From an uncultured Gammaproteobacteria bacterium (GTDB taxonomy: Bacteria; Pseudomonadota; Gammaproteobacteria; Eutrophobiales; Eutrophobiaceae): a stretch of 64,000 nt of DNA. The DNA lies in the NCBI GenBank assembly GCA_943788815.1, contig CALSRS010000003.1, positions 66,588 through 130,587 of the forward strand. The letters are read 5' to 3'. This document shows, piece after piece, positions 10,484 to 20,038 of the stretch; positions within the stretch are counted from its first letter, which is position 1; every line of letters starts with the position of its first letter. The translations under genes were made by a program, and so were the position numbers. The notes under the pieces are model-generated. The model was not told where the DNA came from and did no database searches. It was given only the letters and a program-made list of their open reading frames with translations.

Positions 10484-11629
10484 TTATTGAATAATTTTTG
10501 GCCTTTGTGTCACTTCCGCACTTATAAATATCCTGTCCCAATTTCTGATTATATCCAGATTGATTAATTCTCCTGGTTTAAAACCTGTAATTACCTGAAT
10601 AGCTTGTTGGGAATCCACTAGTGGGTGTCCATTGACCTTAATAATGATATCACCTGGCATCACGCCAGCGGCTGCGGCAGGGCTATTATTAAATACTGCA
10701 GTTACAATTATTCCGGATGTGTCCAGGTTTAAAGCATCGGATATGTCTGCTGGGACTGGTTGTGGAACAATACCCAGCCAACCTCTTTCTACATAGCCGC
10801 GGTTAATCAGTTGTTGCATGACATCAATTGCCTGGTCAACAGGTATAGCGAAGCCTATACCCTGGGAGCCTCCGGAATTAGAGACGATAGCTGTGTTTAT
10901 TCCCACCAGTTCTCCCCGAGCATTGATCAGAGCACCTCCAGAATTTCCGGGATTAATCGCGGCATCAGTCTGTATGAAGTCTTCTATAATATTTATTCCC
11001 ACTTTGTTTCTGCGTGTAGCGCTAACGATCCCTTGTGTGACTGTCTGACCAAAGTTATAGGGATTACCTATAGCTAGCACAATATCGCCTACTTGAAGCG
11101 CATTAGATTTTCCAACAGGAGAAACTGGGAGATTTGTCAGTTCAATATGCAACACTGCAAGATCGGTTTCACTGTCTATACCAACAACTTCTGCAGTGGC
11201 CTGGCGGCCATCTATTAACGTGACCTGGATATCATTAGCTTCATTAATTACATGGGCATTTGTGAGCAAATACCCTGATTTATTCATAATAACGCCCGAT
11301 CCCAGGTTATTGTTTATTTCTTGCTCCGAAGATAGGTTGCCAAAAAAACGTCTGAAAATAGGGTCCTGGAATAATGGATTTGTCTGTTCTGAGCGAATTT
11401 GTCTGGCATATACATTGACAACGGCGGGAGAGGCCAGTGAAATTGCATCATTATAAGAGTAAATTTCTACAGGATTTTTTTCCTCTAACGAGATATTATT
11501 CACCTGCATTTCTGGATGAGGTAAGAATTTATCTGGAAAGGAGACAATAAGAATAAAAGCAATCGCCAGTCCAGAAATACTGAACTGAACCAGGAATTTT
11601 ATAACATTGGTCAAACGGTTTGGATTCAT
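10484..11629 (-). CDS. degS: DegS/AlgW-type membrane-anchored serine protease
   Basis: The 381-residue protein has one N-terminal membrane helix (about residues 11-31), a trypsin-like protease domain with the triad His126 (LLTNAHVIN), Asp156 (SETDLAVL) and Ser230 (NPGNSGGAL), and a single C-terminal PDZ domain from about residue 285. One PDZ domain plus a membrane anchor is the DegS/AlgW plan. Those proteases sense misfolded outer-membrane proteins in the periplasm and make the first cut in the anti-sigma factor RseA/MucA. DegP has a cleaved signal peptide and two PDZ domains. The location beside hisD matches algW in Pseudomonas. It is convergent with hisD and divergent from petA. Confidence 0.92.
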   Translation of the reverse strand: MNPNRLTNVIKFLVQFSISGLAIAFILIVSFPDKFLPHPEMQVNNISLEEKNPVEIYSYNDAISLASPAVVNVYARQIRSEQTNPLFQDPIFRRFFGNLSSEQEINNNLGSGVIMNKSGYLLTNAHVINEANDIQVTLIDGRQATAEVVGIDSETDLAVLHIELTNLPVSPVGKSNALQVGDIVLAIGNPYNFGQTVTQGIVSATRRNKVGINIIEDFIQTDAAINPGNSGGALINARGELVGINTAIVSNSGGSQGIGFAIPVDQAIDVMQQLINRGYVERGWLGIVPQPVPADISDALNLDTSGIIVTAVFNNSPAAAAGVMPGDIIIKVNGHPLVDSQQAIQVITGFKPGELINLDIIRNWDRIFISAEVTQRPKIIQ

Positions 11630-11736
11630 TGCACGGATGATTATCGCTCAATTAGGCAGGTGCTTGCCACATCGAGGTAAAAATACCATTTGTATCGGTA
11701 GATTTGGCCTAAGATACTTATACAAACCGACTATCG

Positions 11737-11745
11737 TGGTATAAT
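11737..11745 (+). promoter_or_regulatory. Extended -10 promoter for petABC-sspAB
   Basis: A perfect extended -10 (TGGTATAAT) lies 46 bp before the petA start in the 162-bp divergent gap with degS. The hexamer CTTATA at 11717-11722 gives a weak -35 at 17-bp spacing. Transcription would start near 11752. Confidence 0.55.
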
Positions 11746-11791
11746 TCGGAGAAAATACCCGCCAATCTAACTGTTTGGGGAAATTAAGAAA

Positions 11792-12394
11792 ATGAGTACT
11801 AATAGTGTTGATAACAATCGCAGACGGTTCCTGACGACGACGGCATCAGTCGTAGGTGGAGCAGGTGCTGTCGCGACCAGCATTCCATTTATATCCACTT
11901 TATCACCGAGTGCGAAAACCAAGGCCATAGGTGCCCCGGTAGAAGTGGAGATTGGTGAACTACAAGCAGGAGAACTCAAGATTGCCCAATGGCAGGGTAA
12001 ACCTGTCTGGATATTAAGGCGATCTGAATCAGCGCTTAATACTATCAGGGAACTGGATAGTGAAGTGGCTGACCCGGCTTCAGAGCGTGAACAACAGCCT
12101 GAATATGCAAAAAATGAATTTCGTTCAGTAAAACCTGAATACCTGATTGTGCTGGGTCTTTGTACCCACCTTGGATGTTCACCGACTTATGTCAGCCGCG
12201 AAAACGGAGGAAGTCATAATCTTGATAGTAGCTGGAAAGGCGGTTTTTTCTGCCCATGTCACGGCAGCAGGTTTGATTTGGCTGGCAGGGTGTATAAAGG
12301 GGTTCCTGCCCCAACGAATCTAGTTGTCCCGCCTCATATGTATCTTAGTGAAACCAAGGTGCTGATCGGTGATGATTCAGGAGTGCTCTCATGA
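11792..12394 (+). CDS. petA: Cytochrome bc1 complex, Rieske iron-sulfur subunit
   Basis: This 200-residue protein carries the [2Fe-2S] cluster that takes electrons from ubiquinol in the bc1 complex. The N-terminus has a twin-arginine-like NRRRFLTT motif followed by a hydrophobic anchor (about 15-35), typical of Tat-inserted Rieske proteins. The cluster ligands are in CTHLGC (Cys124, His126) and CPCHGS (Cys154, His157), with Cys129 and Cys156 placed for the disulfide. The end overlaps petB by 4 bp (ATGA). The protein indicates an aerobic respiratory chain that reduces cytochrome c. Confidence 0.97.
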   Translation: MSTNSVDNNRRRFLTTTASVVGGAGAVATSIPFISTLSPSAKTKAIGAPVEVEIGELQAGELKIAQWQGKPVWILRRSESALNTIRELDSEVADPASEREQQPEYAKNEFRSVKPEYLIVLGLCTHLGCSPTYVSRENGGSHNLDSSWKGGFFCPCHGSRFDLAGRVYKGVPAPTNLVVPPHMYLSETKVLIGDDSGVLS

Positions 12395-13614
12395 TTAAAT
12401 ATATACTTGCGTTGAGAGACTGGATCGATGCCAGATTTCCACTTATCGAAGAGTGGAATAAACATGCTGGGCAGTATTATGCTCCCAAAAATTTCAATTT
12501 TTGGTATTACTTTGGTGTTTTAAGCATGGTTGTACTTGTTATCCAGATCGTTACGGGCATCTGGTTGACCATGAATTATAAGCCATCAGCAGACCTTGCT
12601 TTTGCCTCAGTGGAATACATTATGCGGGATGTTGAATGGGGATGGTGGATACGCTATATGCATTCCACCGGTGCCAGCGCATTTTTTATCGTTGTATACC
12701 TGCATATGTACCGCGCGATGTTATATGGGTCCTACAAGCGTCCAAGAGAATTGATCTGGCTAATTGGAATGTTGATTTATTTTACATTGATGGGAGAAGC
12801 CTTTTTTGGATACCTATTGCCATGGGGGCAAATGTCCTACTGGGGTGCACAGGTAATCATTTCCTTATTCGGTGCTTTACCGATCATCGGAGACGACCTG
12901 TCTTTGTGGATTCGGGGTGATTTTGTGGTATCTGATGTGACGCTAAACCGGTTCTTTGCATTGCACGTAATCGCGTTACCTCTGGTACTTTGTGGTCTCG
13001 TGGTTGCTCATATTCTTGCTCTGCATGAAGTGGGATCCAATAATCCGGATGGAGTAGAAATCAAGGAACACAAGGACGAGAATGGTATTCCATTGGATGG
13101 AATCCCTTTTCATCCTTATTACACGGTTAAAGATACGGTTGGGGTCGTAATCTTTCTGATTCTGTTCGCAGCCGTGGTTTTTTTCTGGCCGGAAATGAAT
13201 GGTTATTTTATTGAACATGCGAATTTCGTACCGGCTGATCCTTTAAAAACACCAGAGCATATTGCTCCTGTGTGGTATTTCACTCCGTTTTACGCCATAT
13301 TACGGGCGGTTCCTAGTCAGTTAGGTGGTGTGATAGCCATGGGCTTAGCCACGGTACTGTTTTGTTTCCTACCCTGGCTAGACAGAAGCAAGGTGAAATC
13401 TATCCGGTATAGAGGGATGAATTACAAACTGGCATTGACTGCGTTTACCATCAGTTTCATTGGTTTGGGCTGGTTGGGCATGCAGGCCCCGACCCCGTTG
13501 TTTACCTGGATGGCGAGGGGATTCTCCTTTGTTTATTTCATGTTTTTCCTGTTAATGCCGTTATATACAAGTATTGATAACGATAAACCTGTACCTGACA
13601 GGGTGAGATTCTGA
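12391..13614 (+). CDS. petB: Cytochrome bc1 complex, cytochrome b subunit
   Basis: The 407-residue integral membrane protein holds both b hemes and the Qo and Qi quinone sites. Heme ligands are His91 and His105 (14 apart) in helix B, and His192 and His207 (15 apart) in helix D. That spacing agrees with gammaproteobacterial sequences I recall. The Qo-site motif reads PVWY at residues 293-296 instead of the mitochondrial-type PEWY. Both the N-terminal (b/b6-like) and C-terminal parts are fused in one chain. It is cotranscribed with petA (4-bp overlap) and petC (2-bp gap). Confidence 0.97.
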   Translation: MIKYILALRDWIDARFPLIEEWNKHAGQYYAPKNFNFWYYFGVLSMVVLVIQIVTGIWLTMNYKPSADLAFASVEYIMRDVEWGWWIRYMHSTGASAFFIVVYLHMYRAMLYGSYKRPRELIWLIGMLIYFTLMGEAFFGYLLPWGQMSYWGAQVIISLFGALPIIGDDLSLWIRGDFVVSDVTLNRFFALHVIALPLVLCGLVVAHILALHEVGSNNPDGVEIKEHKDENGIPLDGIPFHPYYTVKDTVGVVIFLILFAAVVFFWPEMNGYFIEHANFVPADPLKTPEHIAPVWYFTPFYAILRAVPSQLGGVIAMGLATVLFCFLPWLDRSKVKSIRYRGMNYKLALTAFTISFIGLGWLGMQAPTPLFTWMARGFSFVYFMFFLLMPLYTSIDNDKPVPDRVRF

Positions 13615-13616
13615 CC

Positions 13617-14372
13617 ATGCGTATATATATATTAATAACAGCCCTATTATTAACCCCCGGTTGGTTGTTGGCAGCTGAGGGTGAAATGCCTTATGAATTT
13701 TCTCCGGATCTCTCCGACCAAAGTGCATTACAACGAGGCGCGAGAACATTTGTAAATTATTGTTTAACCTGTCATTCAGCGTCTTATATGCGATACAATC
13801 GGATGGGACAAGATATTGGTATACCTGACAGTGTTTTACTTGAAAATTTTATGTTTGGGACAGATAAAGTTGGAGATACCATGCAAATTGCAATGACACC
13901 TTCAAGTGCTGAGCAATATTTTGGAATCTCAACGCCAGATCTTTCAGTGATAGCCAGGGCGAGAGGTCCTGAATGGCTATATAACTATTTGATGACTTTT
14001 TATCTGGATTCCTCCAGGCCTTTTGGGGTGAATAATCTAGTTTTCAAAGATGTAGCTATGCCTCATGTGCTATGGGAATTACAAGGATGGCAGAAAGCTG
14101 TTTATGTGGAAGAAGCAGGTGAAGATGGCTTGCCAGTGAGGTCTATTGATCATCTTGAACTGATGGAAGAACCTGCAGGTAAACCGGCTGCCTATCAGAA
14201 TGAAAGTTATGAGCAAACGGTAAGTGATCTCGTTAATTTTATGGTTTATTTAGGTGAGCCGATAAAATTAAAGCGTGGATCATTTGGTGTCTGGGTCATA
14301 CTTTATCTTATGTTTTTGCTAGTGATTGTCTATTTCCTTAAAAAGGAATATTGGAAAGACATACACGAATAA
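13617..14372 (+). CDS. petC: Cytochrome bc1 complex, cytochrome c1
   Basis: Cytochrome c1 passes electrons from the Rieske protein to a soluble or membrane cytochrome c. The 251 residues start with a signal peptide (cleavage near Ala20), carry one heme-binding CLTCH motif at 49-53, and place a candidate axial Met in FKDVAMPHVLWELQG. A C-terminal membrane helix (VWVILYLMFLLVIVYFL) ends in a short basic/acidic tail. Length and order after petB are standard. sspA follows 46 bp later, with its own AGGAG site. Confidence 0.96.
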   Translation: MRIYILITALLLTPGWLLAAEGEMPYEFSPDLSDQSALQRGARTFVNYCLTCHSASYMRYNRMGQDIGIPDSVLLENFMFGTDKVGDTMQIAMTPSSAEQYFGISTPDLSVIARARGPEWLYNYLMTFYLDSSRPFGVNNLVFKDVAMPHVLWELQGWQKAVYVEEAGEDGLPVRSIDHLELMEEPAGKPAAYQNESYEQTVSDLVNFMVYLGEPIKLKRGSFGVWVILYLMFLLVIVYFLKKEYWKDIHE

Positions 14373-14418
14373 ATAAATACCTTTAATAATAAAATCAAAC
14401 CGTCTTAGGAGAATTATA

Positions 14419-15048
14419 ATGACGAGTGTGGCAAACAGACGCTCAGTCATGGTCTTGTATTCTGACACAGTTAGCCCTATAGGGCATGCAGTAAGGATCG
14501 TATTGGCTGAAAAAGATATTAATGTAGAAGTAAATTATGTCACTGGAAATAATCTACCAGAAGAAATTTCTGAGATTAACCCTTACAATACGGTTTTAAC
14601 TTTAATAGACCGGGATCTGGTCCTATATGATGCGCAAATTATGATGGAGTATTTGGATGAGAGATTTCCTCATCCTCCATTAATGCCAGTTGATCCTGTA
14701 GCTCGTGCCAGTAACCGACAGTTGCGATACCGGGTACTTCAGGACTTATACAGCTGTGTGGAAGATCTGGACAGTGATAATGAATTATCTGCTGCAAATG
14801 CAAAGAAAAACATAAAAGACCATCTGACAGCAATCTCGGCAGTATTCGCTCAGAAGCCTTATTTTATGTCTGATGAATATACCCTGATAGATTGTTGTAT
14901 GGCGCCGTTATTATGGCGTCTTGACTATTATGGTATTAAATTGCCAGCATCCGCTAAACCATTACAGAAATACGCTGAGAGTTTATTCGAACGTGAGCCG
15001 TTTAAAATAAGTCTGTCAGAACATGAGCGGGAAATCAAAAGCCCGTAG
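14419..15048 (+). CDS. sspA: Stringent starvation protein A (glutathione S-transferase-like)
   Basis: SspA binds RNA polymerase and affects transcription in stationary phase and acid stress. The 209 residues have the GST-like fold: a thioredoxin-like N-terminal half (MVLYSDTVSPIGHAVRIVL) and an all-helical C-terminal half. The usual catalytic Cys or Ser of GSTs is not obvious, consistent with a non-enzymatic role. TTAGGAGAA precedes the start. petC-sspA-sspB is a conserved succession in gammaproteobacteria and supports the call. Confidence 0.93.
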   Translation: MTSVANRRSVMVLYSDTVSPIGHAVRIVLAEKDINVEVNYVTGNNLPEEISEINPYNTVLTLIDRDLVLYDAQIMMEYLDERFPHPPLMPVDPVARASNRQLRYRVLQDLYSCVEDLDSDNELSAANAKKNIKDHLTAISAVFAQKPYFMSDEYTLIDCCMAPLLWRLDYYGIKLPASAKPLQKYAESLFEREPFKISLSEHEREIKSP

Positions 15049-15053
15049 ATTTT

Positions 15054-15434
15054 ATGAATTCGAATCGTCCATATCTAATTCGCGCGTTAAATGAATGGAT
15101 AATAGATAATGACATGACTCCGCATTTACTAATTGATGCGGATTTTCCCGGAACCAGCGTGCCTCAGGATTTTATTCAGGATGGCAAGATAGTGCTGAAT
15201 ATTTCCCCTGGTGCAGTAAGTGATCTTAATATTGATAATGAGATGGTTTCATTTTCTGCCCGTTTCTCAGGAAAATCAACGAACATATATCTACCCATAG
15301 GTGCTGTGACTGCTATCTACTCCCGTGAAAATGGTCACGGAATGATTTTTCCTGAAGAGAATAATGATAATCTGGAGCAGGAGGTTTCTTCAGTTGTTGA
15401 GCGAAAGAAGCCGGATTTAAAATTAATTAAGTAG
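15054..15434 (+). CDS. sspB: ClpXP adaptor SspB
   Basis: SspB delivers ssrA-tagged proteins to the ClpXP protease. The 126 residues begin with the conserved block RPYLIRALNEWIIDN followed by TPHLLIDA. The N-terminal folded domain (about 1-105) is followed by a charged linker and a short basic tail (KPDLKLIK) of the type that docks on ClpX. It starts 5 bp after sspA. The 192 bp after it, up to the convergent dolP, contain no gene, tRNA or convincing terminator that I can see. Confidence 0.95.
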   Translation: MNSNRPYLIRALNEWIIDNDMTPHLLIDADFPGTSVPQDFIQDGKIVLNISPGAVSDLNIDNEMVSFSARFSGKSTNIYLPIGAVTAIYSRENGHGMIFPEENNDNLEQEVSSVVERKKPDLKLIK

Positions 15435-15626
15435 GGTTAATAGGTAGCACTCAAAGTGAAAATACCATGGCCTCCTCTGGTGCGATTGCGCTATGAGTCA
15501 CTGTTTGCAGCCGAGTCAGTAAACCAGTTTTATGCTCGATCGTGATTACATTGAGATTTGTAATTTTAAGTAGATTCAAGTAACGCAGCTTAATATCTGT
15601 GAATTATGATATTTTAACAGGCGCAA

Positions 15627-16205
15627 TTAATCTGTGTATTGAAATAATCTGACGACTTTTTGTACTCCTCCAGTAGTTCTGGCAATCTCAGTTGCGGCAT
15701 CTGCTTTTTCCCTGGCTAACATTCCCATCAGGTAGACAACTCCTTTTTCCGTTACGACTTTGGTATTAAGTGCAGAAGCAGTCTTATCAGCGATCAGTTT
15801 TGTTTTTACCTTTGAAGTAATAACCGAGTCACTGCTACGAGACATAAATGAGCTAGGTGCTGCAATTGTCATTTCATTGTGGACACTAGTAACTTTTTCA
15901 ATATTTCTTACTATATTAATTATTTTGTCTCGCATGGCCTCAGTTGGTGCCTCGCCAGTTACGAGTACTACGGTGTTAAAGCTTGTGAAATTAACATGAG
16001 TGCTTTCTCTTAGTTCTTTGTCGGAAAAAATTGACTCAGATGCTTTAAGTTCAATTGCCTGATCTTCAATTACTGTTCCAGTTGTTCTTTTATCAGAGGC
16101 AACAGATGCACCGGCTGCGACACCTGTCACTGCGACAGCTGCACAACCATTTAAAAAAATGAATGAAAGGATTATTAAGTATGTATATATCCTGTTTTTT
16201 TGCAT
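15627..16205 (-). CDS. dolP: BON-domain outer-membrane lipoprotein DolP (YraP)
   Basis: DolP is an outer-membrane lipoprotein that binds anionic phospholipids and supports the BAM complex. The 192-residue product has a lipoprotein signal with lipobox FLNGC (Cys21) and two BON domains, roughly residues 65-118 and 125-190. I use ATG at 16205 with GAGGG upstream; a TTG 15 bp further up is possible but would overlap diaA. Mature Cys is followed by Ala-Ala, with no Asp at +2, so outer-membrane sorting is expected. It is the last gene of lpoA-yraN-diaA-dolP, the same set as in E. coli. Confidence 0.9.
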   Translation of the reverse strand: MQKNRIYTYLIILSFIFLNGCAAVAVTGVAAGASVASDKRTTGTVIEDQAIELKASESIFSDKELRESTHVNFTSFNTVVLVTGEAPTEAMRDKIINIVRNIEKVTSVHNEMTIAAPSSFMSRSSDSVITSKVKTKLIADKTASALNTKVVTEKGVVYLMGMLAREKADAATEIARTTGGVQKVVRLFQYTD

Positions 16206-16209
16206 GGGT

Positions 16210-16824
<615 letters not shown>

Positions 16825-16830
16825 CTAATT

Positions 16831-17199
16831 TTATTCAGTAAATGCGTTTTGATACCAATGTATCTCTGGAGTTTCAAGATTTCCTGAAAGTGTAATAATA
16901 TCAATTCTGTATATACTGTTATCAGCGTTAGATTTTTGAATATAAAAATTACAAGTATTGATAATATGTTTGACCTTTTTGCTGTTAATAGATTCCAGTG
17001 GGTCCAAATATTTTTTATTCTTTCTGTATCGAACTTCCACAAAAACTGTTTTTTCTGCATCCTTCATTATCAGGTCAATTTCACCATACCTGGATCTGAA
17101 ATTTCGTTCGATTAAATGCAAGCCCTGCTTAGTAAGGAATTTAATGGCAGTATCTTCTGCTATAGCACCTAATGTTGTCGTGGATGTTATATTTGTCAA
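16831..17199 (-). CDS. yraN: YraN/UPF0102 family protein, endonuclease-like fold
   Basis: The 122-residue protein belongs to UPF0102. It has the family's nuclease-like core: GAIAEDTAIKFL near the N-terminus, then YGEIDLI and VFVEVRYRKNK, which fits the E-x(n)-D-x(n)-ExK pattern of PD-(D/E)XK enzymes except that the terminal Lys is Arg here. The biological role is not established. Its start overlaps the lpoA stop by 4 bp, and diaA follows 27 bp later. Confidence 0.9.
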   Translation of the reverse strand: MTNITSTTTLGAIAEDTAIKFLTKQGLHLIERNFRSRYGEIDLIMKDAEKTVFVEVRYRKNKKYLDPLESINSKKVKHIINTCNFYIQKSNADNSIYRIDIITLSGNLETPEIHWYQNAFTE

Positions 17200-19058
17200 T
17201 GAGTATTTCCAGTACTCAATGGTACAGGTATTCCTTTATCAAACTTGGCCCATATTAAATTGCGTCGAATCTTCCCCTCTTCAGTTAAATATAGTTGACC
17301 AGTTTCTCCCATATATTTATTACTGGTTTTTAGCATTAGATCACCAATATTGGAGATTAATCTAAATGCATCTACGCCAAATGCATAATATCTGGGAAAG
17401 ACAGAACTTTCAGAATCCCAGTTATCCTGGATTTGTGATGCAAGACTTGATGGCTCGATGTCCCCTCGCAATAACCAGGGAATATCTACAAATTCCACAC
17501 CATTTAGGTCGCTATCAATTTGAGGGTTTTCATTTCCTGAATATACTGAAGAGATTGAATATATGGGCATATCTTCTGCACGGAAGAATCTTAAATGTGG
17601 GACCACTTGTCTGGCAGTGAGATTTGTTCCAACGACAAATATAAACTCTGCATCTTCCCTGAGTCTGCTGTTGTATACGAGATTTCTGCTTAGTCTTTGT
17701 CTTAGATTCGTAAACCGTTGCTCGCTACTATTAATATTCAGTAATTGCTTAATAGGTGTTACAAAATCTGTTGTTCGTGAGTCATATTCAACTTTCTCAA
17801 GAATATGACCCCCCATAGCAGTCCATTCATCATGGAATGCATTAAATACTCTGTGACCAAATGCGTCATTTGATGTTACAACCAGCGCTCTGTTGTAACC
17901 TTCGAAAATGCCTCTTTGAGCAACTTGTCTCGCTTCATCTTCAGGTGGTAGCCCAAATTGAACGAATTGATGTAAGGGTACGATTCGATCCAAGGTATGC
18001 GTGTTTGTAGTTTCATCAATTTGATTTAAAGCCAGTGTCCTAACTGGAATATTTTCCATTACTGAAATTTTTTGTACTGCTTCCTTGTCCAATGGTCCTA
18101 CAATAAAGTCAGCGCCGTCTGACACCGCTTGATCATATATTTTAAGTATGTCGATATTATTCGTATTATAAATTTTAATTTTTGGCTTATAGCTGCTTTC
18201 ATTGAACCATGCCGTTAAAAAACCTTCTCGAATTTTTTCTGAATATCTTTCATATATGCCTGTTAAGGGTAATAACAATGCAATTTGATCCGGTTTGGAA
18301 TTGAAATTATCACTAATCAGTAGTAATTCTGGAATTAACTCATCATTGGCGGGGTGGGATGGATTTAGTTGGCGCCATACATCAATTGTCTCTCTAAATT
18401 GTATACTCTGAGTGATTAAGGACTTTGTGATATTAGTTAATTCAATCCAGGCAAGTAAAAAGTTTTCAGATAAATTTCCCAGATCTCCAATTTCGTCCAG
18501 GCTTTCACTAATAAGATATTTCCATATTTCCATGCTGTATGCAGGCGGGTGATCTAAATCTATTCTTATATTATCTAAAGTTATTAATTCTTTTGCCGCA
18601 CGATATGTTTGGCCAGATTGTTCAAACGCAATTGCCCTGGTTTCTAATAGTAGTTCAACAATTTCTGGAGCTAGAGTCCCAGGATTAATATTCTGAGTTA
18701 TTTTTAAAGACAGTTCAGGATTTCCATTTTCCAGTTCAATCTTTGCTTTTAATATTGAATGAAAGTTATTTTTGAATTCTTGCGTTTGGGAAGTGGTGAT
18801 AGTGTTTAATATTTCAGATGCATTTTCAAAATTATTGGCCTTGATATATGAATTTACGGCTTTTAATTTATAGTCAGTAGCTTCTGCAGGAAAATCTTCT
18901 GATAGTCTTATATATTCCTGGCCAGCTAACAGGAATTTTCCCTCCTGATATAATTCCAATGCCTCCTGATCTGGAGTCGATGGAACTTCTGGTTGAACAT
19001 TTGTTGTTTCACAACCATATATCACTGCAAGCAGAAAGGTAATTAAGAGTATTCGCAT
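17196..19058 (-). CDS. lpoA: Outer-membrane lipoprotein activator of PBP1A (LpoA/LppC)
   Basis: LpoA reaches from the outer membrane through the peptidoglycan to stimulate the synthase PBP1A. The 620 residues start with a lipoprotein signal and lipobox VIYGC (Cys16). An N-terminal helical TPR-like domain spans about 25-255, and a C-terminal periplasmic-binding-protein-like domain runs from about 265 (PDQIALLLPLTGIYERYS) to the end. The architecture and size match LpoA/YraM. It is divergent from rsmI with a 62-bp gap and starts the lpoA-yraN-diaA-dolP operon. Confidence 0.92.
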   Translation of the reverse strand: MRILLITFLLAVIYGCETTNVQPEVPSTPDQEALELYQEGKFLLAGQEYIRLSEDFPAEATDYKLKAVNSYIKANNFENASEILNTITTSQTQEFKNNFHSILKAKIELENGNPELSLKITQNINPGTLAPEIVELLLETRAIAFEQSGQTYRAAKELITLDNIRIDLDHPPAYSMEIWKYLISESLDEIGDLGNLSENFLLAWIELTNITKSLITQSIQFRETIDVWRQLNPSHPANDELIPELLLISDNFNSKPDQIALLLPLTGIYERYSEKIREGFLTAWFNESSYKPKIKIYNTNNIDILKIYDQAVSDGADFIVGPLDKEAVQKISVMENIPVRTLALNQIDETTNTHTLDRIVPLHQFVQFGLPPEDEARQVAQRGIFEGYNRALVVTSNDAFGHRVFNAFHDEWTAMGGHILEKVEYDSRTTDFVTPIKQLLNINSSEQRFTNLRQRLSRNLVYNSRLREDAEFIFVVGTNLTARQVVPHLRFFRAEDMPIYSISSVYSGNENPQIDSDLNGVEFVDIPWLLRGDIEPSSLASQIQDNWDSESSVFPRYYAFGVDAFRLISNIGDLMLKTSNKYMGETGQLYLTEEGKIRRNLIWAKFDKGIPVPLSTGNTH

Positions 19059-19120
19059 TATTGATTCATAAATATATACTGTTTTTTTAACATTCCCAGA
19101 CTAACGATGTGGAGTTTATT

Positions 19121-19966
19121 GTGTCAAATCCAGTAGGTACCTTATATGTTATCGCTACACCCATAGGCAATCTGGAAGATATCAGTTTCAGGGCTTTGAG
19201 CATATTAAAACAGGTAAAGTATATTGCTGCGGAAGATACCAGGCAAAGTAAAAAATTACTCAGTCATTATGATATTACAACTCGACTAGTATCCCACCAC
19301 AAATTTAATGAGCGTAATAACGAGCAGAAACTGATAAAAGATTTGCACATTGGCCACGATATTGCATTAATCAGCGATGCCGGTACACCTTTAATTTGTG
19401 ATCCAGGTTCTGGGCTGGTTAAATCTTGTCATGAAGCTGGCATACACGTTGTGCCTGTTCCTGGCCCCTCAGCATTAATAGCAGCATTATCTGTGTCGGG
19501 ATTGTCTTCAGACAGGTTTGTATTTGACGGTTTTTTACCCGAAAAAAAATCTATGCGTACAAAGGTATTTAAAGATTTGCTTTACGAAGATAGAACGATG
19601 GTTTTTTATGAGACTCCGCATCGAATCATGGCAGCATTGGACGATATAAGAGAAATATTTTCAGAAGACCAAATAGTATTAGTAGCCCGAGAATTAACGA
19701 AAAAGTATGAAACGCTCTATTGTGGTACTGTTAGTAAAATCAAAGAGTTACTGCATGAAAATGTATCTCAACAAAAGGGTGAATTCGTAATAGTCATAAA
19801 AGGCACTGATAAAAAGGTGCCTACTTCAGAAAAGTTAAATCAAAAAGTAATGGAATCCTTATTACGTGAATTACCTTTGAAAAAGGCCGCAAGTTTAGCT
19901 GCTGAAATTACGGGCGAAAGTAAAAACAATATGTATAAATTGGGCCTGGAATTACAAAAAAAGTAA
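19121..19966 (+). CDS. rsmI: 16S rRNA (cytidine1402-2'-O)-methyltransferase
   Basis: RsmI methylates the 2'-OH of C1402 in the decoding centre of 16S rRNA using SAM. The 281-residue protein has the tetrapyrrole-methylase fold with the motifs GTLYVIATPIGNLEDIS, AAEDTR and ALISDAGTPLICDPG. I chose the GTG at 19121 because GGAG at 19111-19114 lies 6 bases before it. An in-frame GTG at 19109 would add four residues but has no visible site. rsmH, which methylates the base of the same nucleotide, is encoded 1.2 kb downstream. rnpB follows on the same strand. Confidence 0.95.
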   Translation: MSNPVGTLYVIATPIGNLEDISFRALSILKQVKYIAAEDTRQSKKLLSHYDITTRLVSHHKFNERNNEQKLIKDLHIGHDIALISDAGTPLICDPGSGLVKSCHEAGIHVVPVPGPSALIAALSVSGLSSDRFVFDGFLPEKKSMRTKVFKDLLYEDRTMVFYETPHRIMAALDDIREIFSEDQIVLVARELTKKYETLYCGTVSKIKELLHENVSQQKGEFVIVIKGTDKKVPTSEKLNQKVMESLLRELPLKKAASLAAEITGESKNNMYKLGLELQKK

Positions 19967-20003
19967 AATTTTAAAAATATAATTAAATAATGACTAAATA
20001 GAC

Positions 20004-20031
20004 TTGAAAGCACTATTTTTATCTTTACTAT
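20004..20031 (+). promoter_or_regulatory. Promoter of rnpB
   Basis: TTGAAA at 20004-20009 and TACTAT at 20026-20031 are separated by 16 bp. The predicted start, 7-8 bases after the -10, falls at the first base of the P1 helix of rnpB (about 20039), which supports both the promoter and the RNA 5' end. Confidence 0.6.
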
Positions 20032-20038
20032 GAGTCTT

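Noticed and set aside
10477-10510. AT-only hairpin with T-run between hisD and degS as a terminator
   Set aside because: The stem (AATTAT-TGA-ATAATT) has no G or C and lies mostly inside the degS 3' end; stability would be too low for confidence.
15435-15626. The 192-bp sspB-dolP gap as a possible tRNA or small RNA
   Set aside because: No tRNA-like arms (no GGTTCGA-type T loop) and only short imperfect inverted repeats are present.
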